From: UBA5859 sp041940025
GTDB taxonomy: Bacteria > Pseudomonadota > Gammaproteobacteria > UBA5859
DNA length: 64,000 nt
Direction of reading: 5' to 3'
Assembly (NCBI GenBank): GCA_041940025.1
Contig: JBGTSY010000004.1
Span: 1 to 64,000, forward strand
The position numbers and the translations under genes were made by a program. Positions 1 to 9,527 of this stretch are shown piece by piece; position 1 is the stretch's first letter, and each line of letters opens with the position of its first letter. The notes beneath the pieces were generated by a model. It searched no databases and was not told the DNA's origin. It worked only from the letters and a program-made list of their open reading frames with translations.

Positions 1-74
1 TTCGAACCCTCGATACGCTATTAACGTATACACACTTTCCAGGCGTGCTCCTTCAACCACTCGGACACCTCTCC
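1..74 (-). tRNA. tRNA-Ser(GGA), 3' end cut by window edge
   Basis: Read on the minus strand, the sequence starts GGAGAGGTGTCCGAGTGG, a serine tRNA acceptor and D arm. It continues through an anticodon loop CTGGAAA (anticodon GGA), a long variable arm and the TTCGAA of the T arm. The last bases (rest of the T arm, acceptor 3' strand, CCA) lie beyond position 1. The long variable arm and anticodon both support serine. Confidence 0.9.
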
Positions 75-228
75 GGACTATCACTTTGCTATGCCGACTA
101 GAGATAGAATTGAGCTACAATAAGTCACTCAGTTGGCAACAATTATTGGTAAGGTTACCTAGTCTGTCAGCGAGGGCGTAGGCTATCTCACAGAAACAGA
201 ATTAGCAAATGAGATTACTTCCAAATCG

Positions 229-2907
229 ATGAGCACCCCAGGGACGCGCAAACTCAACTTTGAACAAATCGCCAAAGAGTTGAATGAGTGCGCGTGGCTA
301 CTGACGGTGAATAAACGTCTGACGCACCACCTGGAGGCCCAGTATAACCAGTGGCAAATTGGCCAGGGTCGACTCTCCTGGCCGACGCCGAAGATCCTGC
401 CTTTCCATAGCTGGCTGGCTAAAATCTGGCAGGCGCAAAACGCAAGCTCAGCACATCAACCCGCGCAATTGATTCATCCATGGGCGGCCCACCAACTGTG
501 GGTGCGCATCATCAAGCAATCTCAACACCAGTTGCCATTGATCCACCTGGCCGGATTAGCGAAACAAAGTTATGAAGCCTGGCAACTTTGTCAGCGCTGG
601 TTAGTGCCACATGAGGATCTCAAAAACCATGGTGTCGATGAGCGCTGGCACTCTTGGAGTCAATTATATGAAAAACACTTAAGTGATTATAATTTAATAG
701 ATAATGCGCAAATTGCTAGAAAGATTGCAAACACATACGCACAATTCATTGATCCCAAAAACCGCCATTTTTTGATTGGATTTGATGAGCTTACGCCAGA
801 TATCTCAAACCTAATAGAAAATTGTCCCAAGGGTGCACTTGAAATGGTGGGTCTAGAGAACCCTCCTTCGAAAGCGACACGCGTACGATTTGATCACGCA
901 GAACAAGAACTCAATCAGGTCGCCCTTTGGGCATCGCAAACAATTGAACAAAAACCAGACGCAAAAGTCGCTATCCTTGTGCCTCAGTTAGCGGAGTGTC
1001 ACCACCAGGTGCAGTCTGAGTTTGCACAGATCTTTCGTCCTTCAGCTCTGCCCCAATACGCGGCGTTGGAATCCTTCCCCTTTAATATATCCCAGGGCAC
1101 ACCTCTCATTGATGAGCCCTTAGTTGCCGCCGCATTTGCCATATTCGATCTCATTGAGTCCCCACTCTCCACGCTCTCACTTTCCGCAGTGCTAGGCAGT
1201 CCCTATTTGGCCGATCAAAATGAAGAAGCCAGCGCACGCAGCCTGCTGGATAAGAAACTGCGTCGACTCAATCAGCGACGCCTGCCCCATGAATTGGTAC
1301 TGCGCCTCAGTCGCGACACTCAGAGCAGTCTCACCGGGCTCACCTCCTGGACAGAAAGATGGCAGCAGTTTTGTCGGCTCTCTTTCACCACGCCGACTAC
1401 GGCAGACTGTCACCAACAGGCTCAGACACTCTGGCACTTGTTGCAAAGCCTCGGCTGGAGTGAAGGCAAAACCCTAAGCAGTCGAGAATACCAGGCCAAA
1501 CAGCAGTTGCTTACCCTGTTAGAAGAGTACGGCCGATTGAATATTGATCCTGAACCTCACCAGTTGCAGCAAGCTATCAGCCGCCTGCGCCGAGAAGCCT
1601 CTAACCGCATCTTTCAAGCAGAGACCTCAGATAAACCGATTCAGATCATGGGCCTGTTAGAAGCCAGTGAACTCAACTTTGATTATGTTTGGGTGATGCA
1701 AATGGACGATCAACACTGGCCTCCCGCGCCAACGCCCAATGCTTTTATTCCTCTGAGTTTACAAAAAAAACGACGCATGCCGCGCACCGATTACGCAAGA
1801 GAGCTGAGCTACGCGCAGCAGATCACCCAGCGTGTGCAACAGATGGCACCCCAGGTGTGCTTTAGTTATAGCGGAGAAGGTTCGGAGATTGCCACAAGAC
1901 CCTCACCGTTAATCGAGTCGTTAGCAGAGCGGCAGTGGCAAATGCTGGAACAGCAGACAGAAGCACAACAATATACGCTGGAGCAGTTTAAGGATGATTC
2001 TGGTCGCCCCCTACCCCACTCGCCTGATGCCGTACCCGGTGGCGCACAGCTTTTAAACTATCAAGCTGAATGCGCATTTAAAGCTTATGCGGCGCATCGC
2101 TTACAGGCAGAGCCCCTGCAAGAACCCCAGCCCGGACGGGCAGCATGGGAGCGTGGTCAGTTGGTCCACTATGCTTTGGAAACCATCTGGGCCGAATTGT
2201 TGGACTCAAATAAACTGTGTGCACTCGAAGAAGACGCATTAAATCGCTTAGTGCATCAGGCAATACACAAAGCACAGGCACGATTGGTGGCGCAGCGCCC
2301 TGGGGAGTTAACACCTTGCATCAATGAGATTGAACAACAGCAGGTGAAGCAGATGTTGCTCTCTTGGTTAGAACTCGAAAAAGCGCGCGAACCCTTCAAG
2401 GTGGTGGCATTGGAAAGCGCCACGGAAGTTGCGCTAGACAACATCAAGCTCTCTCTTCGAGTTGATCGCATCGATGAAACAGATAAGGGGCGGCGATACA
2501 TTATCGATTACAAAACGAGTCAGAATAACAATCTGACAACCGCATGGACCAGCCTACCCATTAGGGAGGTACAGTTGCCTCTCTATGCCCTTAGCCATCC
2601 CGAGCAACTCGCCGCCCTGTTGATTGGCAAACTCACTTCGACAGAACAGAAGTTTGTTGGCTTAAGCGCCGTGCCCACTCCGGTGCCAGGCGTGAAACAG
2701 TACCAAGGGAAAAACCATCAACCAGCAGATTGGCAAGAGTTGCTGCACTACTGGCAACAGAGTATCCACGAACTGGCTCAACAAGCCGCAGCAGGATTCG
2801 CGCGGGTCGCACCTCTGAGCGATCAAAGTTGTCGCCATTGTGCTTACCCTGGTTTTTGCCGCGTAGCCGTATTGGAATTCACAGATGAGGAACAAGATGT
2901 CTGCTAA
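229..2907 (+). CDS. AddB-like PD-(D/E)XK nuclease, probable DNA repair protein
   Basis: Protein of 892 residues resembling the 'probable DNA repair protein' family that replaces or resembles AddB in proteobacteria. The C-terminal third is a RecB-type nuclease domain: conserved His in RGQLVHYALE (about residue 647), RVDRID (about 745) and IIDYKTS (about 760), where the Asp and Lys of the PD-(D/E)XK core sit. Cys615 plus the C-terminal CRHCAYPGFC (Cys867, 870, 876) give the four cysteines expected of the AddB-type [4Fe-4S] clasp. The central part resembles an inactivated helicase scaffold, and I see no Walker A. It overlaps the next gene, a UvrD-type helicase-nuclease, so the two probably form a double-strand-break end-processing complex. 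ATG 229 is the only in-frame ATG near the 5' end; its ribosome binding site is weak. Confidence 0.85.
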   Translation: MSTPGTRKLNFEQIAKELNECAWLLTVNKRLTHHLEAQYNQWQIGQGRLSWPTPKILPFHSWLAKIWQAQNASSAHQPAQLIHPWAAHQLWVRIIKQSQHQLPLIHLAGLAKQSYEAWQLCQRWLVPHEDLKNHGVDERWHSWSQLYEKHLSDYNLIDNAQIARKIANTYAQFIDPKNRHFLIGFDELTPDISNLIENCPKGALEMVGLENPPSKATRVRFDHAEQELNQVALWASQTIEQKPDAKVAILVPQLAECHHQVQSEFAQIFRPSALPQYAALESFPFNISQGTPLIDEPLVAAAFAIFDLIESPLSTLSLSAVLGSPYLADQNEEASARSLLDKKLRRLNQRRLPHELVLRLSRDTQSSLTGLTSWTERWQQFCRLSFTTPTTADCHQQAQTLWHLLQSLGWSEGKTLSSREYQAKQQLLTLLEEYGRLNIDPEPHQLQQAISRLRREASNRIFQAETSDKPIQIMGLLEASELNFDYVWVMQMDDQHWPPAPTPNAFIPLSLQKKRRMPRTDYARELSYAQQITQRVQQMAPQVCFSYSGEGSEIATRPSPLIESLAERQWQMLEQQTEAQQYTLEQFKDDSGRPLPHSPDAVPGGAQLLNYQAECAFKAYAAHRLQAEPLQEPQPGRAAWERGQLVHYALETIWAELLDSNKLCALEEDALNRLVHQAIHKAQARLVAQRPGELTPCINEIEQQQVKQMLLSWLELEKAREPFKVVALESATEVALDNIKLSLRVDRIDETDKGRRYIIDYKTSQNNNLTTAWTSLPIREVQLPLYALSHPEQLAALLIGKLTSTEQKFVGLSAVPTPVPGVKQYQGKNHQPADWQELLHYWQQSIHELAQQAAAGFARVAPLSDQSCRHCAYPGFCRVAVLEFTDEEQDVC

Positions 2908-5900
2908 AACACCTCAATCTGATAGCGCACAACGCCAGCAAGCATTAGAGGTGGCCCACTCCTTTATTGTGCAGGCACCGGCAGGTTCCGGAAAAACACG
3001 GCTGTTGATTCAGCGTATTCTCAGCTTATTGACGATTGTGGATCAGCCGGAGGAGATCCTCGCGCTCACTTTTACCCGTAAAGCCGCCAATGAGATGCGT
3101 GAACGTATTTTAGCTGCATTAGCAGTTCCAGAGAATGAAGACGAACAAACGCAAGCGTTAGTGGCAGAACTCAAGGCGCGGCCAAACTATGCGACGTGGC
3201 AGCTAGCACACTGTCCGAGTCGATTACGCATCATGACCTTTGACGCTTTTAATCAGTCTCTGGTGAGGCGCACACCTTTAACCACTGAATTTGGTATTTG
3301 CCCTGAAATTGAAGCACAACTAGATGAACTGTACAGCGAAGCCGCCCATCAAACCTTGGCATGGGTGGAAGATAACGAAACTCAGGGTGACGCCATTCGT
3401 GATTACCTCAGGCATCAGGACAATGACTATGATCGTGCGCACCAACTGCTCAAGCAGATGTTGGCAAAACGGGACCAATGGCTACCTAAAGTAGTGACCA
3501 GTCAAAGCCAGAGTGATTTTCACATTCTCTTGCAGCAGAATCTGTCCACACAAATTGAACAACATCTTTATGCGGTACGCACTGCGTTGACGCCGCTTTT
3601 TGACGCGCCGGAATTTTCTCTGATGGCGCAAGCCATTGAGCAGTTAAAGACTGATGGGCAAACCCACAATCTGTTGCTGTGTGAGCAGTATCCAGCTTTA
3701 CCGCCTGCGAACATCGCAGCATTGCCTGCGTGGCTGGGATTGCACCAATGGTTTTTCACCAGCGGCAGCGTAGACAAAATCGATTGGCGCAAACGCCTGG
3801 ATAAAAAGCAGGGTTTTGCCGCCCCTAGCGAAGTCAACGATAAAGAAGAAAAAACGCGGCGAACCCAATTAAAACAGGCGATGAATGATCTCATTAATCG
3901 CCTAAAAACCTCTCTCTCATCCGAGGAGATCACCAAGTTTAAAGAGTTAGTCCTGTTACCCCAATCTCCGATGGCACCACAGCAAGCGCAGTTTCTCGAC
4001 GCTTTGGCTCGCGTATTAATGATTTCAGTGGCGGAATTAAAACTGCTGTTTCAAGGTCTCGGGAAAGTGGACTATATCGAAATGGCGGCTGCGGCACACT
4101 GCGCTCTGGAGCAAGACGGCGTGGCAACGGATCTCTCCATTGCATTGGATTATCGTATTCAACACATCTTAGTAGATGAGTTTCAAGATACTTCTTTTAA
4201 ACAGATCGAGTTACTGTATCAACTCACTCAGGATTGGCAGGTGAATGATGGTCGCACGCTCTTTTTTGTGGGTGATCCCATGCAATCTATTTACCGATTT
4301 CGGGACGCGCAGATAGGACTCTTTATCTATTGCCAGACTCATGGCTTCAATCAATTACCACTCACGGTGCTCACCCTAAGTGCAAACTATCGTTCTGGTG
4401 ACGCGGTTATCGACTTTGTTAATTCATCCATCGGGCCAGCTTTTCCGAACAGGCGTGATCTCTCTATCGGTGCGGTGCCTTACTCACCTTCCCAGATGGC
4501 CAACCGCGACAAAGCCGCGGGCAGTGTGGAATGGCATCTCAATTACGCTTCAGATGAAAACCAAGAAGCAGAAAATGTTGTGGAGATCATTCGCCAGCAC
4601 CAACAGCAACAACCCGAAGCGTCGATTGCCATACTGGTGCGGGCACGCAGCCATCTTAATGACATATTACCTGCGTTAAAGGCGGCAGCAATCCCTTTCC
4701 AGGCAGTGGAGCTAGACGTGTTGACGGCACATCAACTCTGCTCTGATCTATTGGCGTTAACCAAAGCGATGCTGTTTCCCGCTGACAGTCTGGCTTGGTT
4801 TTCGGTACTAAAAGCACCCTGGTGTGGGTTAACGTTGCATGATCTGACAATAGTGGCCGAGCAGACAGACTTATGCTTGCGTGACACTATCCTATCTCTG
4901 CCCATCGAGTTGATTAGCGAGCCCTGTCGTACTCGATTTCAGCAACTACAGCAGGTATTCATCCATGCCTATGAAGCTACCTGGCAGCCTAATTTTAGTC
5001 GCTGGATTGAAGGCACCTGGATGGCATTGGGTGGACCGCAGTGTGTGCCGAGTGACTCACAACTGGAAGAGGCAAAGCTGTTCTTTAATACCTTAGCTGC
5101 AACACCGATGGCCGATCTGTATGAGTTCTCTAAATTTGAGCAACGGTTAACGAAGATCAATCTGCTCAATCCAGGCTCCGGGGACAATGTGGTACAACTA
5201 ATGACCATTCACCGCGCAAAGGGTTTACAGTTTGATACGATCATTATTCCAGGATTAGCAAGAGCACCACGACCTGGTGATAATCCTGCGCTCATTGTTG
5301 ATGAAGAGATCGCACCGGATGGCGGCGCCAATCTGTTGATGGCGCCCTTGCCGCCGAAAGGGGAATCGCACTCAGAACTCTATGCATATTTAAAATATTT
5401 AGAACAAAAACGCATCGACTTAGAAGCTACCCGTCTACTCTACGTGGCTGCTACCCGCGCCGAGCGTGCATTGCATCTGTGCGCCACCCTGGCTTGGAAT
5501 GAAAGCAAAGGGCACATTAAACCGCCCGCCACACGCAGTTTCTTAAGTTTACTTTGGCCAACACAGCACAATATGATTGAAGCCAAATTGGGACAGCCCG
5601 TGGATCAATCACCGATGGCGCAAACTGATCCGGATCACGCTCCAGCATTCGAGCGCCTGGCAGCGAACTGGCGACTCACAGCGTTCGAAGACAAAAACAA
5701 CGAGCAAAACTCAAATCTAATTGCAAAAACAATTGAGCCACCCTTTGACTGGGCGAGTGATTTGATACGTTGTGTGGGCATTGTGGTGCATCAACAACTC
5801 TACAACTTTGCACTAGATACAGATGAAACCTCGCAACAACAGCGTTTGGACCGAATCGCCCAATTAGATTTAGCTTATCAGCTACACCTATTGAACGTGC

Positions 5901-6289
5901 CAAAGGAGAATCAGCAAGCAGGTGCGGATCTCGCAGAGCAGGCGTTGATTAATTGTGTCACAGACGAAGTAGGAGAATGGATCCTCGCCCCTCATGCAGA
6001 AAGCGCGGCAGAGCTTGCCCTCACCTACTATCTCAAACCTGAGATTCGACGCCTGGTGATTGATCGTACTTTTGTCGATGAGCAAAATAGACGTTGGATA
6101 GTCGATTATAAATTGAGCCGACATGAGGGCGAAGATCTAGACGGGTTTTTGCGTCAAGAACAAGCCCGATACCAGGGGCAACTTGAACTCTATGGCGCCT
6201 GTATGCGCACCATGGATGATCGCGAGATACAATTGGGTTTATACTTTCCACTGATGAAAGCGTGGCGCACATGGCCGTATCGACCGTAA
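2897..6289 (+). CDS. AddA-like UvrD/Rep superfamily helicase-nuclease
   Basis: ATP-dependent helicase with a C-terminal nuclease, 1130 residues from the chosen start. Walker A is APAGSGKT (about residue 27) and the DExx box is VDEFQDT (about 426). Later UvrD motifs include GDPMQSIYRFRDA and the MTIHRAKGLQFD motif V region. The C-terminus has WIVDYKLS followed by QARYQGQLELY (about 1065-1090), the RecB/AddA nuclease signature. The reading frame is open from ATG 2885, but ATG 2897 is preferred because GAGG lies six bases upstream and the protein then begins just before the helicase domain. The start overlaps the end of the AddB-like gene, which implies translational coupling. It probably resects broken DNA ends for recombination. 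Confidence 0.9.
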   Translation: MSAKTPQSDSAQRQQALEVAHSFIVQAPAGSGKTRLLIQRILSLLTIVDQPEEILALTFTRKAANEMRERILAALAVPENEDEQTQALVAELKARPNYATWQLAHCPSRLRIMTFDAFNQSLVRRTPLTTEFGICPEIEAQLDELYSEAAHQTLAWVEDNETQGDAIRDYLRHQDNDYDRAHQLLKQMLAKRDQWLPKVVTSQSQSDFHILLQQNLSTQIEQHLYAVRTALTPLFDAPEFSLMAQAIEQLKTDGQTHNLLLCEQYPALPPANIAALPAWLGLHQWFFTSGSVDKIDWRKRLDKKQGFAAPSEVNDKEEKTRRTQLKQAMNDLINRLKTSLSSEEITKFKELVLLPQSPMAPQQAQFLDALARVLMISVAELKLLFQGLGKVDYIEMAAAAHCALEQDGVATDLSIALDYRIQHILVDEFQDTSFKQIELLYQLTQDWQVNDGRTLFFVGDPMQSIYRFRDAQIGLFIYCQTHGFNQLPLTVLTLSANYRSGDAVIDFVNSSIGPAFPNRRDLSIGAVPYSPSQMANRDKAAGSVEWHLNYASDENQEAENVVEIIRQHQQQQPEASIAILVRARSHLNDILPALKAAAIPFQAVELDVLTAHQLCSDLLALTKAMLFPADSLAWFSVLKAPWCGLTLHDLTIVAEQTDLCLRDTILSLPIELISEPCRTRFQQLQQVFIHAYEATWQPNFSRWIEGTWMALGGPQCVPSDSQLEEAKLFFNTLAATPMADLYEFSKFEQRLTKINLLNPGSGDNVVQLMTIHRAKGLQFDTIIIPGLARAPRPGDNPALIVDEEIAPDGGANLLMAPLPPKGESHSELYAYLKYLEQKRIDLEATRLLYVAATRAERALHLCATLAWNESKGHIKPPATRSFLSLLWPTQHNMIEAKLGQPVDQSPMAQTDPDHAPAFERLAANWRLTAFEDKNNEQNSNLIAKTIEPPFDWASDLIRCVGIVVHQQLYNFALDTDETSQQQRLDRIAQLDLAYQLHLLNVPKENQQAGADLAEQALINCVTDEVGEWILAPHAESAAELALTYYLKPEIRRLVIDRTFVDEQNRRWIVDYKLSRHEGEDLDGFLRQEQARYQGQLELYGACMRTMDDREIQLGLYFPLMKAWRTWPYRP

Positions 6290-6294
6290 ATAAA

Positions 6295-7200
6295 ATGAGC
6301 AAAAGAACTTTAAACGAATCCTTAGTCATTGCTATTGCTTCACGGGCACTTTTTAATCTGGATGACAGTCATCGGATCTTTGAACAGCAAGGAATTGAGG
6401 CTTATTGTCAGTATCAAATCGACAACGAAGAGAATCCACTGGATCCTGGCGTCGCCTATGGATTGGTGCAAAAATTACTACGTCTTAACGCTCTTGAGGA
6501 AAACAGGATCCCAATAGAAGTCATCTTAATGTCACGCAACTCTGCGGATACGGGCCTGAGAATTTTTCGTTCCATTGAAGAACACAAGTTGGAAATCAGC
6601 CGCGCAGTCTTTACCTCCGGTCGCTCTCCCTTCCCCTATATTTCTGCGTTTGATGCCGATCTGTTTCTCTCCACCAACCCAGAAGATGTGACACAGGCAC
6701 TGGAAACAGGTGTGGCGGCCGCCACCATCTTAGGTGGTCCTGGCCAACGAATTGAACGTGAAAGCTTGCACATCGCCTTTGACGGTGATGCCGTGATCTT
6801 CTCTGATGAAGCGGAGCGCATCTATAAATCGGAAGGATTGGAAAAATTTACCGAAACAGAACGACAAGCAGCGAAACTGCCGCTCTCAGGGGGGCCATTT
6901 AAAAACTTTCTATCTGCGTTACATCAAATTCAGAAACAGTTTCCTGCCGACAGCTCACCGATCCGCACCGCTTTGGTGACCGCACGCTCTGCCCCCGCGC
7001 ACGAACGAGTAGTACGCACCTTACGCGCCTGGGATATCCGCATTGATGAGGCCATCTTTCTTGGAGGGCTACCTAAAGGAGAGTTCTTACGTGCCTTTGG
7101 CGCAGACATCTTCTTTGATGATCAGCACGTCCATTGTGAATCCTCTAAAGAGCATGTCGGCACAGGCCATGTGCCGCATGGCATTGCCAATCAACCTTAG
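6295..7200 (+). CDS. cytosolic 5'-nucleotidase (NT5C1/PF06189 family)
   Basis: Protein of 301 residues resembling the bacterial members of the cytosolic 5'-nucleotidase family, which dephosphorylate nucleoside monophosphates. Visible features are the N-terminal LVIAIASRALFNLDDS, the conserved LMSRNS region, and AFDGDAVIFSDEAER, carrying the Asp-rich metal site. ATG 6262 would also work but overlaps the helicase gene. ATG 6295, six bases after its stop, gives the family-typical short lead (MSKRTLNESLVIA). It follows the helicase gene so closely that co-transcription is likely, though no functional link is evident. Confidence 0.8.
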   Translation: MSKRTLNESLVIAIASRALFNLDDSHRIFEQQGIEAYCQYQIDNEENPLDPGVAYGLVQKLLRLNALEENRIPIEVILMSRNSADTGLRIFRSIEEHKLEISRAVFTSGRSPFPYISAFDADLFLSTNPEDVTQALETGVAAATILGGPGQRIERESLHIAFDGDAVIFSDEAERIYKSEGLEKFTETERQAAKLPLSGGPFKNFLSALHQIQKQFPADSSPIRTALVTARSAPAHERVVRTLRAWDIRIDEAIFLGGLPKGEFLRAFGADIFFDDQHVHCESSKEHVGTGHVPHGIANQP

Positions 7201-7256
7201 AATATGCCGTCCCGCACCCCTGTGCAGGCACGAGACAGCCATACTTTTTCAGATCA

Positions 7257-7532
7257 TTATTGCCCGCTGACCAAAATGCAATATTTCCCATTGATGTACG
7301 GAAACTCAACTTGAGTGGAGAAGTCCACTGTGGCAACTTGGGTAATATCCCCATTGCGTTTTGCAGCCGCTAGCGTGCCGTCACCTTCGAACTTAAACCA
7401 GTTCCGTTCCATACAGGCTTCGCCAATTTTTTTTGAAGGAATCAAAGGATCGCCCAGCATCACCGGCCCTCTGAAATTGGCACAAGCCGAAAGCGTGCTT
7501 AAAGAAACTAAAATTAATAAATATTTGTTCAT
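7257..7532 (-). CDS. small lipoprotein, TRL-like family
   Basis: A 91-residue protein with a lipoprotein signal peptide ending in LSTLSAC, followed by a short domain. The pattern IGEACMERNWF, then DGTLAAAKRNGDITQV, then a C-terminal INGKYCILVSGQ resembles the TRL-like family (short secreted or lipid-anchored proteins of unknown function). It lies convergent to the 5'-nucleotidase gene. Function is not known. Confidence 0.65.
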   Translation of the reverse strand: MNKYLLILVSLSTLSACANFRGPVMLGDPLIPSKKIGEACMERNWFKFEGDGTLAAAKRNGDITQVATVDFSTQVEFPYINGKYCILVSGQ

Positions 7533-7773
7533 CGCACTGTTCCATATTTGTCAAAAGAAGTAGACAAAACAAGGTCTTTATTGCGACATAGAGTGCAGTA
7601 TCGAAGAGAAAGGCATCTACTATGGATAGAAATTCAATACAACCTCGACTCTACGCTGATGTACATTATTGCGCATGTTCCTTTCTTTGAATAGACCGCT
7701 GATGATCCCGTCTGGAGCGTACAGCCAAGGCTGGAATAATATTCTCTTTTTTGAGTGGTGTCTGTTGGCCGGG

Positions 7774-8715
7774 TTAATTCTGCTTTTTTTCACTCACAAA
7801 AGAACTACTTGAACGCGGTGACTGCATATCGAAAAAGTCCACAATTTCTCGCGCCATTCGTGGCCAACGTACATGTCCGCCCTCCCCTTGACAATAGAGC
7901 GTGGTGACATCATTTGCGCACTGGGCATATTGCACACAGCCAGTAAACTGATGCGCGACTGGATCACGCTCACACTGGTTGCAATTAACCCACCAACGGA
8001 CGGCATCTGCACCGTAACCAGGGAAGTGTGCATCTCCCTTATTATGCATGATCATCACTGAGGTGGACTCTGGACAGCTCTCAGGGGCAAATCCCTGTTC
8101 GTTCATACCGGCCGCGCTCGGGGCGATTGCGGTGGGTTTCAGGGTCGTCTCGGCCAGTATGGCCAGCAGATGGCTCACAGTGCCACCATCGGAATGACCA
8201 GTGAGGAACACACGCTTTTGGTCTATACACCAACTGTCCGCGACTTCATGGGCAATGGTGCCCAGGGCTCTGACACTATTAATGCTTAACCGGCGACTGC
8301 TCACATAGACCACGATATACCCCGCCTGAGTAGCGGGAGATGTGAATCCGGTAAATTTTTCGTTGAGGCCGGAACCAATGCCACTGGGTGCATAGACCAT
8401 TAACAAGGGGTGCGCATAGTTGGCCTGATAATTTAGCGGGGTTCTCACTTCATAAGTGACACGAACAGTGTCGGAACGATGGTGTGAACGTCCGGCTTCG
8501 CCCGGCAATGATTCGCCATCACAGGCTTTAACTACATCTTCAGGATAGCTGTATGCCTGCACTTCCAGCTCTTCAGAGCTGTAAACGAGACTTTGATAAA
8601 AGAGATACGCAAAAATCGCAATGACCAATGCGGATGTGTAAATAAACCAAGGCAAATATCGCCAGATCCGTCCCAACTTTAGTTGTGGCTGAGGCGCTCG
8701 GGAGGGCTCACTCAT
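7774..8715 (-). CDS. membrane-anchored alpha/beta hydrolase, PHB-depolymerase-like esterase
   Basis: Protein of 313 residues with one N-terminal membrane segment (about 22-41) and an exported alpha/beta-hydrolase domain. The nucleophile elbow is TGHSDGGT (Ser175), and the sequence around it follows the poly(3-hydroxybutyrate) depolymerase/LpqC-like esterase pattern. A conserved His is likely near GEGGHVRWP at the C-terminus. Several paired cysteines suggest a periplasmic, disulfide-containing domain. It starts 13 bases after the cupredoxin gene and so is probably the last gene of the multicopper-oxidase transcription unit. The substrate cannot be inferred. Confidence 0.75.
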   Translation of the reverse strand: MSEPSRAPQPQLKLGRIWRYLPWFIYTSALVIAIFAYLFYQSLVYSSEELEVQAYSYPEDVVKACDGESLPGEAGRSHHRSDTVRVTYEVRTPLNYQANYAHPLLMVYAPSGIGSGLNEKFTGFTSPATQAGYIVVYVSSRRLSINSVRALGTIAHEVADSWCIDQKRVFLTGHSDGGTVSHLLAILAETTLKPTAIAPSAAGMNEQGFAPESCPESTSVMIMHNKGDAHFPGYGADAVRWWVNCNQCERDPVAHQFTGCVQYAQCANDVTTLYCQGEGGHVRWPRMAREIVDFFDMQSPRSSSSFVSEKKQN

Positions 8716-8728
8716 AGCTGTGGTTGAC

Positions 8729-9526
8729 TTAACTCTTCAGCCTATAAGCAATGAATAAAATCGTAATGAAACTCAAGATCACCAGTGCTTTTCTGAATGG
8801 CTCATCTAACCCATCGTAACCATCTGGTCTATATTGAGCGGTCACGCCGGGGACACTGGGCAAATCCTGGCTACCCTTGCCCACCACCAGTTGGCCCTTC
8901 ATTCCCATCTCCATATGCTGAGCCACATCACAATGAACTAAATAGGTTTTATCATCACTGGGCACAATAAAGGTACCTGTTTTTTGCTGGCCGCCTGCGG
9001 CTTCTAAATGAAACATACCCTGAGGGTAGAGATAACGGGGAAGATTGTGCACCATCCACTGATGCCGAATGTCATCCTCGTTAATAAAAGTCACCGTCAA
9101 TCGACTACAGGGTTCCACCCGCCACTCATGCGCATCCAAGCCAAATATATTGCCACTAAAGGATGCCGCGTATTTGGTCCCCGCACGTACGGTAATTTCA
9201 TAGTCGCGGGAGATTTCATGACAATCCTTGGGTAACTCCTCTTTATTCCAATTCATCACCATCCCCCCTTCATCGAGGGTCATCTTATGATCACCGTGGT
9301 CACCATGGCCATGGTGCATATGATGAGAATGGTCCATCATATCGGGCTCAGCCTCATCTGACTCAGATGCACTGGTTGCGGCGGTATGTTCATGATGATG
9401 GTGCGCGTGGGGATCCTCTTCTGCTTCTGCTTCAGTTTCCTCACTACGCGCAGATGTGGACAATGCCAAAAACAGGGTCGCAATGACTACCAGCGAAACT
9501 TTTGATAAGTGTTTCAATCCCATCAT
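8729..9526 (-). CDS. His-rich membrane-anchored cupredoxin
   Basis: About 265 residues from ATG 9526, which follows the stop of the multicopper oxidase gene by one base. A signal peptide (about 1-26) is followed by a very His-rich, acidic linker (about 39-80: DPHAHHHHEH, then DHSHHMHHGHGDHGDH). A cupredoxin domain (about 105-215) has candidate type-1 copper ligands in RHQWMVH (His155 or His160) and HCDVAQHMEMGM (Cys199, His204, Met207/209). One C-terminal membrane segment (about 247-262) anchors it. The likely role is periplasmic copper binding and electron transfer beside the multicopper oxidase and the CuMMO. The His-rich linker may store or deliver copper; that is inference. Confidence 0.8.
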   Translation of the reverse strand: MMGLKHLSKVSLVVIATLFLALSTSARSEETEAEAEEDPHAHHHHEHTAATSASESDEAEPDMMDHSHHMHHGHGDHGDHKMTLDEGGMVMNWNKEELPKDCHEISRDYEITVRAGTKYAASFSGNIFGLDAHEWRVEPCSRLTVTFINEDDIRHQWMVHNLPRYLYPQGMFHLEAAGGQQKTGTFIVPSDDKTYLVHCDVAQHMEMGMKGQLVVGKGSQDLPSVPGVTAQYRPDGYDGLDEPFRKALVILSFITILFIAYRLKS

Positions 9527-9527
9527 C

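Noticed and set aside
164..170. CTGTCAG near the left edge as a further copy of the candidate FadR-type operator
   Set aside because: A seven-base match is expected several times by chance in this window, and the neighbouring gene is an unrelated repair nuclease.
7630..7700. Short 22-codon frame (ATG near 7621) between the TRL-like and esterase genes
   Set aside because: Weak ribosome binding site, no signal peptide or conservation argument.
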